Shown here: positions 31,801 to 44,145 of the stretch, piece by piece
Layout of the letters: each line of letters begins with the position of its first letter
Position numbering within the stretch: the first letter of the stretch is position 1
NCBI GenBank assembly: GCA_001414485.1
Contig: LLEY01000289.1
Span: 1 to 50,076 of the forward strand
Source: Calycina herbarum
Taxonomy: Eukaryota; Ascomycota; Leotiomycetes; Helotiales; Pezizellaceae
Direction of reading: 5' to 3'
DNA length: 50,076 bases
Notes under the pieces: generated by a model
Databases searched by the model: none
What the model was told of the DNA's origin: nothing
What the model saw: the letters and a program-made list of their open reading frames with translations, nothing else
Translations under genes and position numbers: made by a program

Positions 31801-32507
31801 ACGTTTAAATAGAATTATATATATAGATACTAGGCTCTAATATAAAGGAAAAGACTAAATTAGTCTTCCTAGTAGAGAGAGTAAGAGTATCTATATATAA
31901 AAGAGCTCGGTAATAATAAAAGTCCGTACTAATCCGGCTTTAATAATCCTAAAACTAAAACTATACTATAATCCTATTCTATACTCTTAGTACGTATTAT
32001 ATCCTCTTAGCAATCGACACTTTATAATAGCTAGCTATTATATCTCTCTTTTAAAAAAGACTCGTTCTTAAGTCTTCGTATTATTAGAGTAGTATCGGTA
32101 GTAGAAGAATTATCGTATATATCGTTTAGAATATAGTTTATTAAGCGAGGTGTTTAGCAAAAGATAGGATACGAGTCGTAGCCGGCCTTATTCGTAGATA
32201 TTATCTATATTAGGTGTTTTCTACTAAAGTAAAGTATTTACTAAAAGAGTATATAGTCTAATCCCTCGATTATTTTATATATTAGAGAGGATTTAGACAG
32301 AAGTTAGAGACGGAAAAGTCGGAATTCAGAAGTCGATATCGTAGTAATAACTTAGCTAAGAGGTTACTTATTCTTGTCTTTCGTCTTAATAGATAGTGTA
32401 CTTCTTCGATTCGTATCTAATTTAAATTAAACTTCTGAAATCCGACTAGAAGGTAAAAGAAAGTAAGAACTTCTTACTAAAGTAGAGAGTCGGATATAGA
32501 GTACTAG
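31760..32507 (-). repeat. Right arm of the long inverted repeat
   Basis: It pairs with 30345-31176. Its outer end is cut by the LTR of gypsy A at 32508. The last five bases, ACTAG (32503-32507), are the predicted target duplication of A. Confidence 0.7.
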
Positions 32508-32934
32508 TATAACGAAACTTAAACAACTAAACAAAGGTAACTAAGTCTCGAAGGTTAGTATATAGGTAAGAAGTATAGATACGCCGGGTTGTTTACTTAG
32601 AAGTGAACTCGTTACTTATATCAAAGATATTAAATAAGATAATAAGATTAATAACTAAAGTTAAGTACGAAGCTTCTATCTAATAGCAGACGTGCTAGTC
32701 TATATAGTATCTCCTGTGCTACCTAGATTCTTATATAAGTATAGATCCCTAGATCCTTTTAGATCTCTTAAGAGATCTAAGAGGATCTATTATATAACTT
32801 CTAATAGTTATCTAATAGTAAAATCCTAAAACTCTTAAATACCTTTTATATTATCTTTCTAATCTTAGATATTATACCTTATCTTATTAGAGCGCTATCT
32901 AGACTACTTACTATATAAAACGTAATTTATAACA
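32508..32934 (-). repeat. 3' LTR of gypsy A (427 bp)
   Basis: On the minus strand it runs TGTTATAAATTACG (32934) to TTTCGTTATA (32508). The 3' half matches LTRs of B and D. The 5' half has its own GATCT-rich repeats (AGATCTCTTAAGAGATCT near 32763), related to the degraded LTR at 14779-15335. Confidence 0.85.
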
Positions 32935-33189
32935 CTATCCTCTTCTTAGACTAGTATATTTCTATACTTAAGTATAAGCTAAGAAACTCGGTTAGAGTAC
33001 TAGTAGTATCCTTTCCTTCTTATTATATCCTACTCTATATAGAAGAAGAAAGAAGAATAAATACTACTTATAAAAGGTATTAAAATAGTTTATAACGAAA
33101 TATTACTATACTTCTACTATACTTCTTAAAAGCGTAGATGTTTTATTAATTCTTTATAATCTTCTTATTATTCTAAATATATTTAGTTA

Positions 33190-33576
33190 AAGCTGAAATA
33201 TAATAGAACCGATAACGCTTAGGAAAAGAACGTTCTCTAAGCTAGTAACTAGGCTTCTATCGAAAAATAAGAGAAGAAGCTTAAAAGAGAGGAGAAGGAA
33301 GTAATAGCGAGGATTCTACAGTTATAGAAGTAGAAGGCCTTTCTAAAAGAAAGATAGCGCGAAATATCCTATTAAGAGCTTCGTTTTCTTAATAAACTTA
33401 ATACTACTAAGAAGGCAGAAAATAAAGAGAAGAAGGAGAGCGAAAGAGAAGAGAAAGAGTAGTAAGAGACGAAGATCGTATGTCTAGCAGCTCTGTCTAT
33501 TACTACTAGCTCTTAATCCGAGCTAAGTCTCGATCTAGCCTTCTTTAAGGCTTTTCCTTCTAACTATAAAATATAA
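33190..33576 (+). pseudogene. Antisense Lys/Glu-rich frame of gypsy A
   Basis: The plus strand reads EKKLKREEKEVIARILQL, then FLNKLNTTKKAENKEKKES, AALSITTSS, and LSLDLAFFKAFPSNYKI with a stop at 33574-33576. It is homologous to the frame of element D (LKELDAAKELERKEKEKK, LDLAFLKSFPTNYAM). It overlaps the gag-pol stop of A (33560-33562, minus) by the same 17 bp. Several RIP-type stops are present. The weak upstream continuation reaches about 33000. Confidence 0.55.
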
Positions 33577-35566
33577 GTAAACCTAGGTTTTACTAGTAAA
33601 ATTCCTAAAGTTCTACTAAGTAGTAGTTAAGATTGCTTTTTAGCTCTTAAGTGTTTTCTAAGTATAGGTAATTTAACTATTTAATTAAATACTTAACTTA
33701 TTCTCTAATAAGTCTATAGTTAAGAATTCTTTTAACTTTATACTTAGTATTTAGGTTTACTAGTTAAATTTCTATAAATAGAGCTAGTAGTACTCCTAGT
33801 AGTACTAGTTTAAGTAGGGATATATAGAATACTAGGTAGATATTTATTATCTATAATAGTACTAATTTATAATTTAAAGGTTCTTTAACACGTTTAATTT
33901 TAAATAGTCTAAGTTTTTTATAATCTAATTTATTACTTAGTCTTTTTATATTAATATTTTTTTATACTAAGTAGACTTTATCTCTCTCTTTTAGTATTAG
34001 CTTCTAACTACGTCGTTTATTATAGTAGTACGTGTTTCTTTTAGCTATAAACTACAAGTCTTCTACTAGTTCTTTATATAGCCTCTTAATTCTTAAGACC
34101 TAAATATAAGCGAGTTAGTTATTAATAGTTATAGATAATAGTTCTCGATATACTACTAATTTATATCTAAAGTTAGTATAGAATAGTATAATAAGTATTA
34201 TTTCTATTATTAAACTATTATAGATAAGCTATACTAAGAGTAGTAGTTTATATAATAACGAAGGTATATCTTAACTACTTAATTTATATATTCGTTTCTA
34301 CTATTCGTTTATAGATAGAAAGCTATTAATAGCTTTCTTCTCGTACTTAGTTGTTTTATAAAAGTAATCTAGAATTTAGAGATAAAGAGTTTATCTCTAT
34401 CTAAGAGTATTTCTTCTAATAGTCTATATCTTAAGCCTACTTCTTTTAAGAATATAAATACTAGTTCCTTAGCTATACTTAATTCTAAATAGAGTACTAG
34501 AATTATATATTTCGTAAGCTATTCTATAATAACTAGGATCGAATTATATTTAACCTTTATTATTAGATTCTTAGATTTTAGTAGTTTAATAATAAAATTC
34601 TAAGAAATCGATTTCTAAGGTATTTATAGTATTAGAGTTATATTTATCTATCTATAAAGTATATAGTAGAAAGTCTTATTCTAGATATAGGTATTATACT
34701 CTACTAATACTTTCTTAACTACTTTTAATACTCTATTAATATAGTAATATTATTTAATCTACTAAAGTATCTTATAAACTCTTTAGTAACTATATATTAG
34801 TATAAAATAGTATTCTCTAATAAATTCCTTTATATATAAAGTAGGAACCTAGAGTTTCCTATTCTTATAATAGTTCTCTTCTACTAGAAAACCTTATATA
34901 TTCTTTTCTTAAGTCTAATAAATTTTCTTCTTTTATAGATTAACGTTTTTAGTTATAGTAATCTCGTATATTATTAGTACTAAATCGCTGTTTTCGTTAT
35001 ACTTTAATATTACTATATTAACGTATTTCTTATTTTTCTTATAACCTAGTTTCTAGCTTAGAGTATTAGCTTAAGTATTACTTATACTATTAATATATTA
35101 AATAATTATCTTAAATCCTACTAAGGTCTCTAACTACCTAGCTAGGCGTCTAGTAATAAGTTCCTTAGTCGTAGTAAATGTTTTTAGGTTTAGGTAATTA
35201 GTAAGTACTATTACTAGATACGTTATACTTTAGAGATAAATTCTCTATTCTTTAAGAGCTAAAACAATAGCTATTAGTTCTTTGTTATAAATACTATAGT
35301 TCTATTATACTATATAAAAAGTTTTTAAGAAATATATTATAGATATAAGCCTTTCTGTTTTATTTAGCTATAGATATATAGCACTTATTACTATATCTAA
35401 GACATCTGTTTCTATTATACTTAGTTTCTTATAATTAAAATTATATAGAATTAGTTTTACTATAAACTATCTTTTAATTTTCTAAAAAGCTGTTTTAGCT
35501 TTCTTATCTTAGATAAAAGCTATAGCGTTTCTAGTTAGTATTAATATTAGTTTTACTATCTTTATA
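33560..35566 (-). pseudogene. Gypsy A pol, C-terminal segment (RNase H, integrase, chromodomain)
   Basis: Reverse complement of RNase H to chromodomain as in element D, aligning with about 19700-21672 of D. RIP-type stops occur throughout. The segment ends where the Fot-type transposon begins, and TA at 35567-35568 is its target duplication. It joins 37071 when that element is removed. Confidence 0.78.
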
Positions 35567-35568
35567 TA

Positions 35569-37068
35569 ACGTGGTTTATTACAACCTCGGTTATATTAGA
35601 ACCTCGATTAATTTTCTCGAAATCCTACTCTTTAACTTTAACACGCGTTTTTTTAACCTTCTACTATGTCTATTATTACTAAAGAATCAAAAGTTATTCT
35701 AGCTATTAAGGTAATTCGAATATCTAAAAAGCTAAGTCGATAGAAAGCTATAAAGATCTACGAAATACCTTATTCTATACTTAATAATAGAATAAACGGC
35801 TATCTTCCTCTAGCTCACCGTCGACTAGTAAACCTTAAATTGTCTAAGGTAGAAGAAGAAGTAATTATTTAGAATATACTTAATATAGATTCTAGAGGGT
35901 TTACACCCTAGCTAGCTAGTATAGAAGATATAGCTAATTTTATCCTCGAGTTATAGAGAGGAAAACGTGTTAATAAGCTCTAGGCTTATCGGTTTATACA
36001 ACGACAACTAACTCTTAAGACGCGTTTTAATCGCGTTTATGATTTCTAAAGAGCCTTATACGAAGATCCTAAGCTAATTAGCGTATAGTTTCGACTAGTT
36101 ACGAATATACAGGCGAAATATAGAGTTTTAGACTACGACTTCTATAACTTCGACGAAACTAGGTTTATAATAGACGTGATTTATTCTACAATAGTTATTA
36201 CTTATATAGATCGACGTAGTAGAGGTAAGGCAGTTTAGCTAGGGAATCGAGAATAGGCTACTGCTATTATCTATATTAATAGTGAAGGCTAGAGTGTTTC
36301 TCTATTTTTAGTAGTTTAAGAAAAGAATTATCTTATAAATTAGTATACTAATAGCGGTCTTCTATCTACCTAGGTTGTTAAACCGATAATTAATAGATAG
36401 ACGAATAATAAGATAGGTCTAGAATAGATAAAACATTTTAATTAATATACTACTACTCGTGTAAGTTCTAACACCCTCTAGACTCTCTACTGCTAACACC
36501 CTTCTATAGGAATCTTAGACCTCTTCTAACCTAATAGAAGCTCTTTCACAGTTAACTCTTATACGAAATCGAATTGCTCGCTATTAGAGAAGCTCGCTAA
36601 CCCCTCTATTTAAGACAGTTACAGCGCTAGCTAAAGGTATAGAGCGAATAGCTTATAAGATAACTCTTCTATCTACCGAGGTACGTACACTTCAGGCAGT
36701 AAATAAAGCTCTTAGCAAACGCCGGAGAGCTAAAAAGGCTCGTGTCTATAAAGAGGGTATACTTATTATAGAGGATACACAGGATATTATAGCTTAGAAA
36801 GACGTAGATAAGCAGGTACGACGTAATATACGTATAGCGAGAGGTAGTTACAAGAAGAGGCAACCGTCTAGACGATACTATAGAACCTGTAGAAAAGATA
36901 GTTATAATATACGAACTTGTTAAGAAGCTGTAGATATATCTAGTATATCAGACTCCTATTATAAAGAGTTAATTTAATATATTATAGTTAAGTTATTTAA
37001 GTTCAAAGTTATATACTAAGGAAAATTAATCGAGGTCCTAATATAACCGGGGTTCTAATAAACCACGT
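35569..37068 (+). mobile_element. Fot/pogo-type transposon inside gypsy A (1500 bp)
   Basis: The terminal repeats read ACGTGGTTTATTACAACC on the left and, reversed, ACGTGGTTTATTAGAACC on the right. TA flanks both ends (35567-35568 and 37069-37070). Each terminus has two AACCTCGRTT-type subrepeats. The right end resembles the remnant at 4176-4234. A shortened transposase is inside. Confidence 0.88.
35666..36930 (+). pseudogene. Fot-like transposase with internal deletion
   Basis: ATG at 35666 opens MSIITKESKVILAIKVIR, a psq-type helix-turn-helix with YEIPYSILNNRINGYLPL. A Tc5/CENP-B-type part follows (SRGFTPQLASIEDIANFIL). The first catalytic Asp is intact in YNFDETRFIIDV near 36155. After KHFN.YTTTRV near 36435 the sequence jumps to a C-terminal stretch (IERIAYKITLLSTEVRTLQ, then NKALSKRRRAKKARVYKEG). 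The blocks holding the second and third Asp are missing, so about 0.4-0.5 kb was probably deleted. Stops are moderate in number. Confidence 0.8.
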
Positions 37069-37070
37069 TA

Positions 37071-37571
37071 GTTTTTAATAAATAGTTAATAGAAGTTAAT
37101 AAATCTTAAAAAGGATTATATATCTTTAACGTTTCTTAGTAATTTCTATTTAATAATAGTATAGATCTTTTTAGAATCTATTTCTATCTTTCCTAGACTA
37201 AAAATTCTTCTAAGAAAAAGAGTATAAGTAACTCTAAACTCGTATTTCAAGAGTTTTAATTAAGAGTCTACTTTTATAAGTTATTATAAAACTTTAATAA
37301 TATATCTCTTATATTCCTTCTTAACTTCTAAGAAGATTAATATATTATCTAAAAAGTATATAATAGTAACTTTTAGAAGGTCTTCTAGAATACTATTATT
37401 CTATCTCTAATAAGTAGCTAGTATATTAGTTAGACTAAAAGATATTACTATATACTTATAGAGTTCTAATAGTAAGACGAATACCGTCTTCTATTTATAC
37501 CTAGCTTTGATTCTAATTAAGCTATAGATATTCTACTAATCTAGTTTTATAAATTTCTTTACTTAGCTTAA
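37071..37571 (-). pseudogene. Gypsy A pol, reverse transcriptase segment
   Basis: The reverse complement matches the central reverse transcriptase of element D (about 19180-19690), including KFIKLD followed by a Tyr/Arg-Leu-Ile stretch and the region around the YLDD box. It ends at CTTAA (37567-37571), the target duplication of gypsy B, and resumes at 44847. Confidence 0.75.
37567..37571 (+). repeat. Target-site duplication CTTAA, left copy (element B)
   Basis: CTTAA precedes the 5' LTR of B and recurs at 44842-44846 directly after its 3' LTR. The pol frame of A reads through when B and one copy are removed. Confidence 0.93.
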
Positions 37572-38021
37572 TATTACGAATCACGTTATACGTAGTAAGT
37601 AGTTTAGACAGCGCTCTAATAGGATAAGACACAGTGTCCAGGAAATAGAAGATAATACAGGAGAAATCTAAGAACGCGTGAGACGTTAAAAGGATTTAGA
37701 ATCTCAATGTTGGATTTCCTAGTCACGTAATAGACCTGGGTTACGAGGTAGACCCCGTTGGATCCTTAAGAGGTCTAACTAGGTTCTCCGGATCTAGTTA
37801 GGTCTAGGAGCAGAAGGTTCTATATATAACTAGCACGTCTGCTATCAGATAGGAGCTTCGTACTTAACTTTAGTTATTAATCTTATTATCTTATTTAATA
37901 TCTTTAATATAAGTAACGAGTTCACTTCTAAGTAAACAACCTAGTATATCTATACTTCTTACCTATATACTAACCTTCGAGACTTAGTTATCTTTGTTTA
38001 GTTCGTTTAAGTTTCGTTATA
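37572..38021 (+). repeat. 5' LTR of gypsy B (450 bp)
   Basis: It runs TATTACGAATCACG (from TGTTACGAATCACG) to TTTCGTTATA. The TATA-like TATATATAAC is near 37821. Its first half differs strongly from LTR D, while the second half is nearly the same sequence. Confidence 0.9.
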
Positions 38022-38052
38022 CTTTAAGCACCTACTTAGAAGTTTAGTCGCT

Positions 38053-41000
38053 ATAGCTCTAGCAACCCCCGCTATAGCTAGCTTAAATACTAGTTAAACT
38101 AATATCGTAGAAACATCTAGAAGTGTTACTAGAAGAACACCTACTAGTATATATTCAACTAGGAACGACGATAATATTAGTATACTAGACGCTCCTAAGT
38201 ACTATAAGGTCGAAGCACTTAAAACTATTAAAGTTAAGATACTAGATACGTATTATAGGAAGCGAAAGAAACTAGACTTATTCCTTCTTTAAATAGACAT
38301 CTACTTCAACTTTAATTCTAACAAATTCAAAGGTAATTACAATTTACAAACTATCTTCGCTATCTCCTACCTTAGAGGATCAGCGTTAGAATAGGCTTAG
38401 CTATATTTAGAGGACTTCTTTAAGAATAAGAATAAAGATAGAAAGATAGAATTAACTAAGATTATATTTAAATCTTAGAGAGGATTTAAGACAACTATTA
38501 GAAAAGTCTTTAAAGACTTTAATACGATCTAAACAGCTATATATAAGCTTTTAGATTTATACTAAACCAGATTAGTAATAGACTACGCTAATAAATTTCA
38601 ACGTTATAGAACGAAATCGGGATAGAATACTATTGCTCTTATAGAACTCTTTTATAGAGGATTAAAGGTATATATCTATAAAGAAATAGCTAAGTAGAAT
38701 ATATAATTCTTAACTATTATAGGTATAATTAAGGAAGTTATTTAGCTAGATAACCGTCTATACGAATTTAAGAAGAGTAACCTTAGACATAGGGAAAAGA
38801 GTTAAGAGTTAGGAAAGTAGAAGCACTCTTACACTAACAAACATAGTAAAGAGGTAAACGCTATATAGAAGAAAACCTTTTCGAAGAAAGAAGGACTTTT
38901 CTAGGAGAAGCGAAATCGTCGACGCGAGTAGAACTTGTATTACAACTATAGCCTCTCTAACTATAGAGTAAATAAGTATAGTAAGAAGAAAGACTCTAAT
39001 AGAAAGGGACGAATCAATGCTACAGTCTATAAGGAAGTAGTATTACTTAATAAAATTAAACTTATAGACGAGGAACTCGAAGCTAGAAGATACGGTATAT
39101 AGATCGAAATAGACGTTATAAATATAAACATAGGCGCTATATACCTATAGCTGAGTAACGGAATTAAGTTATAAGATAGTAAGGTATAAGATACTAATAA
39201 TAATAGAGATCTATTACTTAAAGAATATTATAATATATAGTCGGAAATAGATTACAAATTACCTCTTTAAGTAGAATATAAATCACTACTATTAACAAGT
39301 TTATTAGAGTTATCAGAGTTAGAATCTAACTTATTAGAGGTAAATCCTAGAATATATAAACCTAAAGGAGGAGAAACATAGGTATTTATCAGGACCTTTA
39401 AGAGAGGAAATAGATAGGTATATATAGAAGAATAGAAACCTGATTTCTAAAGCCTATATTCTACTTAAGGAATCAATCCTACTATCTTAACTACCTATAA
39501 GATAGTAAGGAATAATTAAGATCGAGTAACCATAGTTAGCTTTATTAATAGCAAAGAAACTATTAAGTTTAAAGAGCTAGGACTAGAATAGACAATACTA
39601 AAAGACTACCTAGAGGAGGGAGATCTATAGATAGTTACTAATTTAAAGGATAATACTACTAAATAGCAGTAGTATTATCTAGAGAGATTCGATAAATATA
39701 ATAGATATCTAAAATCAGATATAACTACCTATCTACCTAGTTAAAATTATAAGTTAGTAATAAACGAAAAATATTAGGTGTTAAGAGTTAAAAAAGGAGT
39801 TATAATAGTATTTAAAGGATTAGGAGATTAGTAAATATTCAAGGTTACTAAGGTAGACCCCTAGGCTAACCTAATCTAAGAATTCTACTAACTTATAAAA
39901 GGTAAACAGTAGACTACTAAGACATTATATAGAGTAACTATTAAATAGGTTTAGTATAAACTACGACTATTATTAGACTAGTCTATAGAAAAACGTTTTA
40001 TAAGAACACTTCTAGAACCTGAGAGAACTATAGAAGATAGTCTAATATATAAAGTAGCTTTTTCTAATAACGAAAAAGTAATATTTTTTCTAAGCTTCTA
40101 AAGAGAAGGTAATAGTAAAAGAAGATTCGAGGTTTATTATATTAAACTAGAAAATTATACTACTATAGAAGAGTTAAACGCTATATCTAGAGAAAATCAA
40201 CTTATAGTAACGGCGAAGATAAGAGGAAAGAAACTATAAGTCTTAATTAATTCTAGAGTAATAGGTAATTTCCTTTCCCTAGTAGCTTAGAAGAAGCTAA
40301 ACGTTCTAATTAAAGGTATAAGACTATACTGCTTAGAAGTAGTTAACAGAATAAACGTTATATACTAGGATAGAATTATCGATTAGTAAACTATTCTAAT
40401 AAAGATTACTATCGAAGAATACTACTTAAACACGTAATTCGATATTATTAAAATAGAGAATAAGAAAGCAATACTTAGTATACTATAGATTTAAGAATAT
40501 AATCTAGATATTAACTAGAAGGCTCGGAAAATAATCTTTAGTTAATATAATTATATAGGTTTATAATTATAACTATAAGGCTAGAACGAGGTTAGCGCCA
40601 CCTCTTCTAAGATACTAGGACACCTTATCTAGGGTTCTCTATAGGTTAGTAAGACAGCTGATAACGAAATACCTATGTAGTATAGAGAATTTAAGGCTTT
40701 GTTCGAAAACCTAGAAGACTTATAAGCCTTGTTAAAACATCGCTTATAGGATTATAAGATTAAATTAAACAAGAGTTATTACCTCTTAAAGTAGAAGCTT
40801 CGGTTATATAACTAGAAAAGCCTATAGAGAATAGAAAGTTATATAAAAGAAGGTATTAAGAAGAGATATATTAGAAAATCTAAGTTACTAATTATCTTAA
40901 ATATACTTATTATTAAGAAGAAAGATAACCTAGATAGGAGAGTATATATTAATTACTAAGAAGTAAATCATACTATAGTTAAGAACGCTTATCCGCTACT

Positions 41001-43530
41001 ATCTAGCTAATACTTATAGGATAAGTTAGGTAAGGTAGTACGATTTACGAAACTAGATTAATAAAACGCTTATAGACTTATATAAATAAAAGTCGGAGAT
41101 GAATATAAGATAGTATTTACCTTACTATTAAGCCTTTACAAATACACAGTTATACTATTTAGGCTCTATAACGTACTAGCTATATATTAGAGACAAAATA
41201 ATAATATTTTAGAAGATTTTCTAGGAGTAATAGTAATCTATTACCTAGATAATATCCTAATCTTCTTAGAAAAAGAAGAAGAATATAAGAGATATATTAA
41301 AGAAGTTTTATAACAACTTATAAAAGTAAACTCTCGGTTAAAACTCTTAAAATACGAGTTTAGAGTAACTCGGACACTTTACCTAGAATAGGTATTTAGC
41401 CTAGGAAAAATAGAAATAGATCTAGTAAAGATCTAAGACATCTTAAACTAGAAGTTACTAGAGAATATAAAAGATATATAGTCCTTTCTTAGATTTATAA
41501 ACTTCTGCCGTTCGTTTATATAAGACTACGTAAAGATTACTTAACTAATAACAGTACTAGTTAAGAAAGCTATTAAATTCATTTAAAATAAATAGACTAA
41601 GAACGCTTTTTAAAGGATTAAAGTAAGGTTTATAGAAAAACCTATTCTATATAACTTCGATATAGAAAAACCGAGTATGATTAAAATAGACGTCTTAGAT
41701 ATATTAGTAGGTACGATTCACCTATAACTAAATAGAAAAGGGAAACTTATATCTATTATATATTATTCTAAAACATTTAACCTAGTATAATAAAACTATA
41801 GTATCTTTGATAAAGAATTACTTACTATAGTATTAGCCTTAGAATACTAAAGAATCTATTTATAGCTAGTAAAATACTAAGTTATAATTCTATTTAACTA
41901 TAAGAACCTTAAAACGTTTATAATAACTAAGGAACTTATAACTAAATAGTTGGTTAGATAGGCAGAGATATTAGAAGGATTTAATATTATTACTTAATAT
42001 ATAAAAGAAACGTTAAATACTCGAGCTAATACTCTTAGCTAAAAACCTAGATACGAGGGAAATAAAGAGTATAAGAAGATTATAATCTTAAAAACTCTTA
42101 GAAATAGAGATTTAGTACCTACTATATACGAAATAGTAGTAATAAACAATATCTAGATAGATAAAATTTAGAATATTTACAAAGGTTATAACTAGTATAT
42201 AAAAGGGAAACTATAGGTTCCTAGCTCGTATACAAAGGAATTCGTATAGGAATACTATACTACGTCTATCTACAGCTACTAAGGAATTCATAGAACTCTC
42301 TAGAGAATAAGATAATACTACTATATTAATCGGTTATCTACAGTAGTTAAGAAGGTGATAGTAGAATATAATACCTATACTAGGAATAAGGCTTCCTACT
42401 ATACTTCTTATAAACAGATAAATACTACTCTAATACTATAGATACCTTAGAAATTAATATCTATAGATTTTATTATTAAATTACTAAAATCTAAAGATCT
42501 AATAACAAGAGTTAAGTATAATATAATCCTAGTTATTATAAAATAACTTATAAAGTATATAATTCTAATAATATATATAGAGTTAAGTATAGCTAAGGAA
42601 TTAGTATTCGTATTTCTTAAGAAAGTAGTCTTAAAATATAGACTATCTAAAGAAATACTCTTAGATAGAGATAAGCTCTTTACCTCGAAATTTTAGATTA
42701 CTCTTATAGAATAATTAGATACGAAAAGAAAGCTCTCTATAGCTTTTCACTCTTAAATAAATAGAGGAAACAAATAGATAAATTAAGTAGTTAAAACATA
42801 CCTTTGTTATTATATAAACTACTAGTAAGATAACTAGGTAGAACTGCTGCTCTTAGTATAGTTTGCTTATAATAGTTTAGTAACGGAAATAACATTTATT
42901 ACGCTATTCTACGCTAACTTTAGATATAAATTATTAGTATATTAAGAACTACTATCTACGACTATCGATAACTAACTTACTTATATTTAAGTCTTAAAAA
43001 TTAAAAGTCTATATAAGAAACTTATAGAGGATTTGTAGTTTATAGCTAAAAGAAACACATACTACTATAACAAACGACGTAGTTAGAAGCTAACGTTAAA
43101 AGAGAGTGATAAGGTCTACTTAGTATAAAAGAATATTAATACGAAAAGACTAAGTAATAAACTAGACTATAAAAAACTTAGACTATTTAAGATTAAATAA
43201 GTTAAAAGACCTTTAAATTATAAATTAGTATTATTAAAGATAATAAACATCTATCTAGTATTCTATATATCCTTACTTAAACTAGTACTACTAGGGGTAC
43301 TACTAGCCCTACTTACGGAAATCTAACTAGTAAACCTAAACGTCGAATATAAAGTTAAGAGGATTCTTAACTATAGACTTATTAGAGGACAGGTTAAGTA
43401 CTTAATAAAATAGTTAGACTACTTATATTTAGAGAATACTTAGGAACTAAGAGGGAATCTCAACTAGTACTAGGTGGAACTTTAGGAGTTCCACCGACGA
43501 AATCTAGGTCTGCCTATATTACGTAGTTAG
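38053..43530 (+). pseudogene. Gypsy B gag-pol, one frame, RIP-inactivated
   Basis: Same domain order as element D. The start codon equivalent to D's ATG reads ATA (38053-38055). Frame and stop (43528-43530) are preserved: 1826 codons against 1909 in D, a difference of exactly 83 codons that lies mostly between gag and protease. Zinc knuckle near 38936 (LYYNYSLSNYRVNKYSKKK-like, Cys changed to Tyr). Protease near 40210-40290, reverse transcriptase near 40820-41310 (YYLDNILIFLEKE near 41240), RNase H near 41640-41990, integrase near 42240-42970, chromodomain-like tail near 43340-43440. Many TAG/TAA. Confidence 0.85.
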
Positions 43531-44050
43531 GTAGATAGGTAGATAAGAAGGTAGAGTTAAGAGAAGGAGTAGAGTTATTAGGAAAGGATAGACAGATAAC
43601 CTCTACCTCTCTTTTCTCTCTCTCCTTCTTTTCTCTCGTGTTCTTTTCTTCTACCTCTACTACGTCGAGCTTATTAAGAAACTAGAGCCTACGACGCGAC
43701 ATTTCCTTTTAACGTTTCTAAATAAGTTTTTATTATTTATAAAGACAGAGGATCTTCGCTATTACTTCTTTCTCTTTATTATAAAGACGCTTCTCTTAAG
43801 TATCTAGTAACTCCTATTTCTTTTTACTTAGGACATACTAAGACTAGGCTTCGTTAGTAGCGTTATACTTTAATTTAGACTAAACATATTTAGAATAGCG
43901 ACTCGATTAGGATTTATCAACCTAGTATCAACGATCCTAGGAAATATAGTAGGAATAAGAGGTTTTGTTTTCTATTTTAGAGGACTCGATATTATAGGTA
44001 AGATAGAAGCGTTCTTTTTTCTTCTTTATAGTTATATAAAGAGAATACGT
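43514..44050 (-). pseudogene. Antisense Lys/Glu-rich frame of gypsy B
   Basis: The minus strand reads KEVIAKILCLYK, then LNKLDVVEVEEKNTREKKE, and NSTFLSTYLPNYVI with stop at 43514-43516. The order and spacing are like the frames in A and D (EVIARILQL, FLNKLNTTKKAE, PSNYKI; LKELDAAKELE, PTNYAM). The overlap with the gag-pol stop is 17 bp. Upstream codons are broken by RIP-type stops. Confidence 0.5.
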
Positions 44051-44145
44051 AGATATGTTAAAAGAAGGCAGGATACGTGCTATCTAACAGATGTTTCTTA
44101 GCTCGTACTTAAGTATAAGAACACGCTAGGCTAAGAAGGGGATAG

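Noticed and set aside
36669..36863. Minus-strand 64-codon open frame in the Fot-type element
   Set aside because: Opposite strand of the conserved transposase C-terminus.
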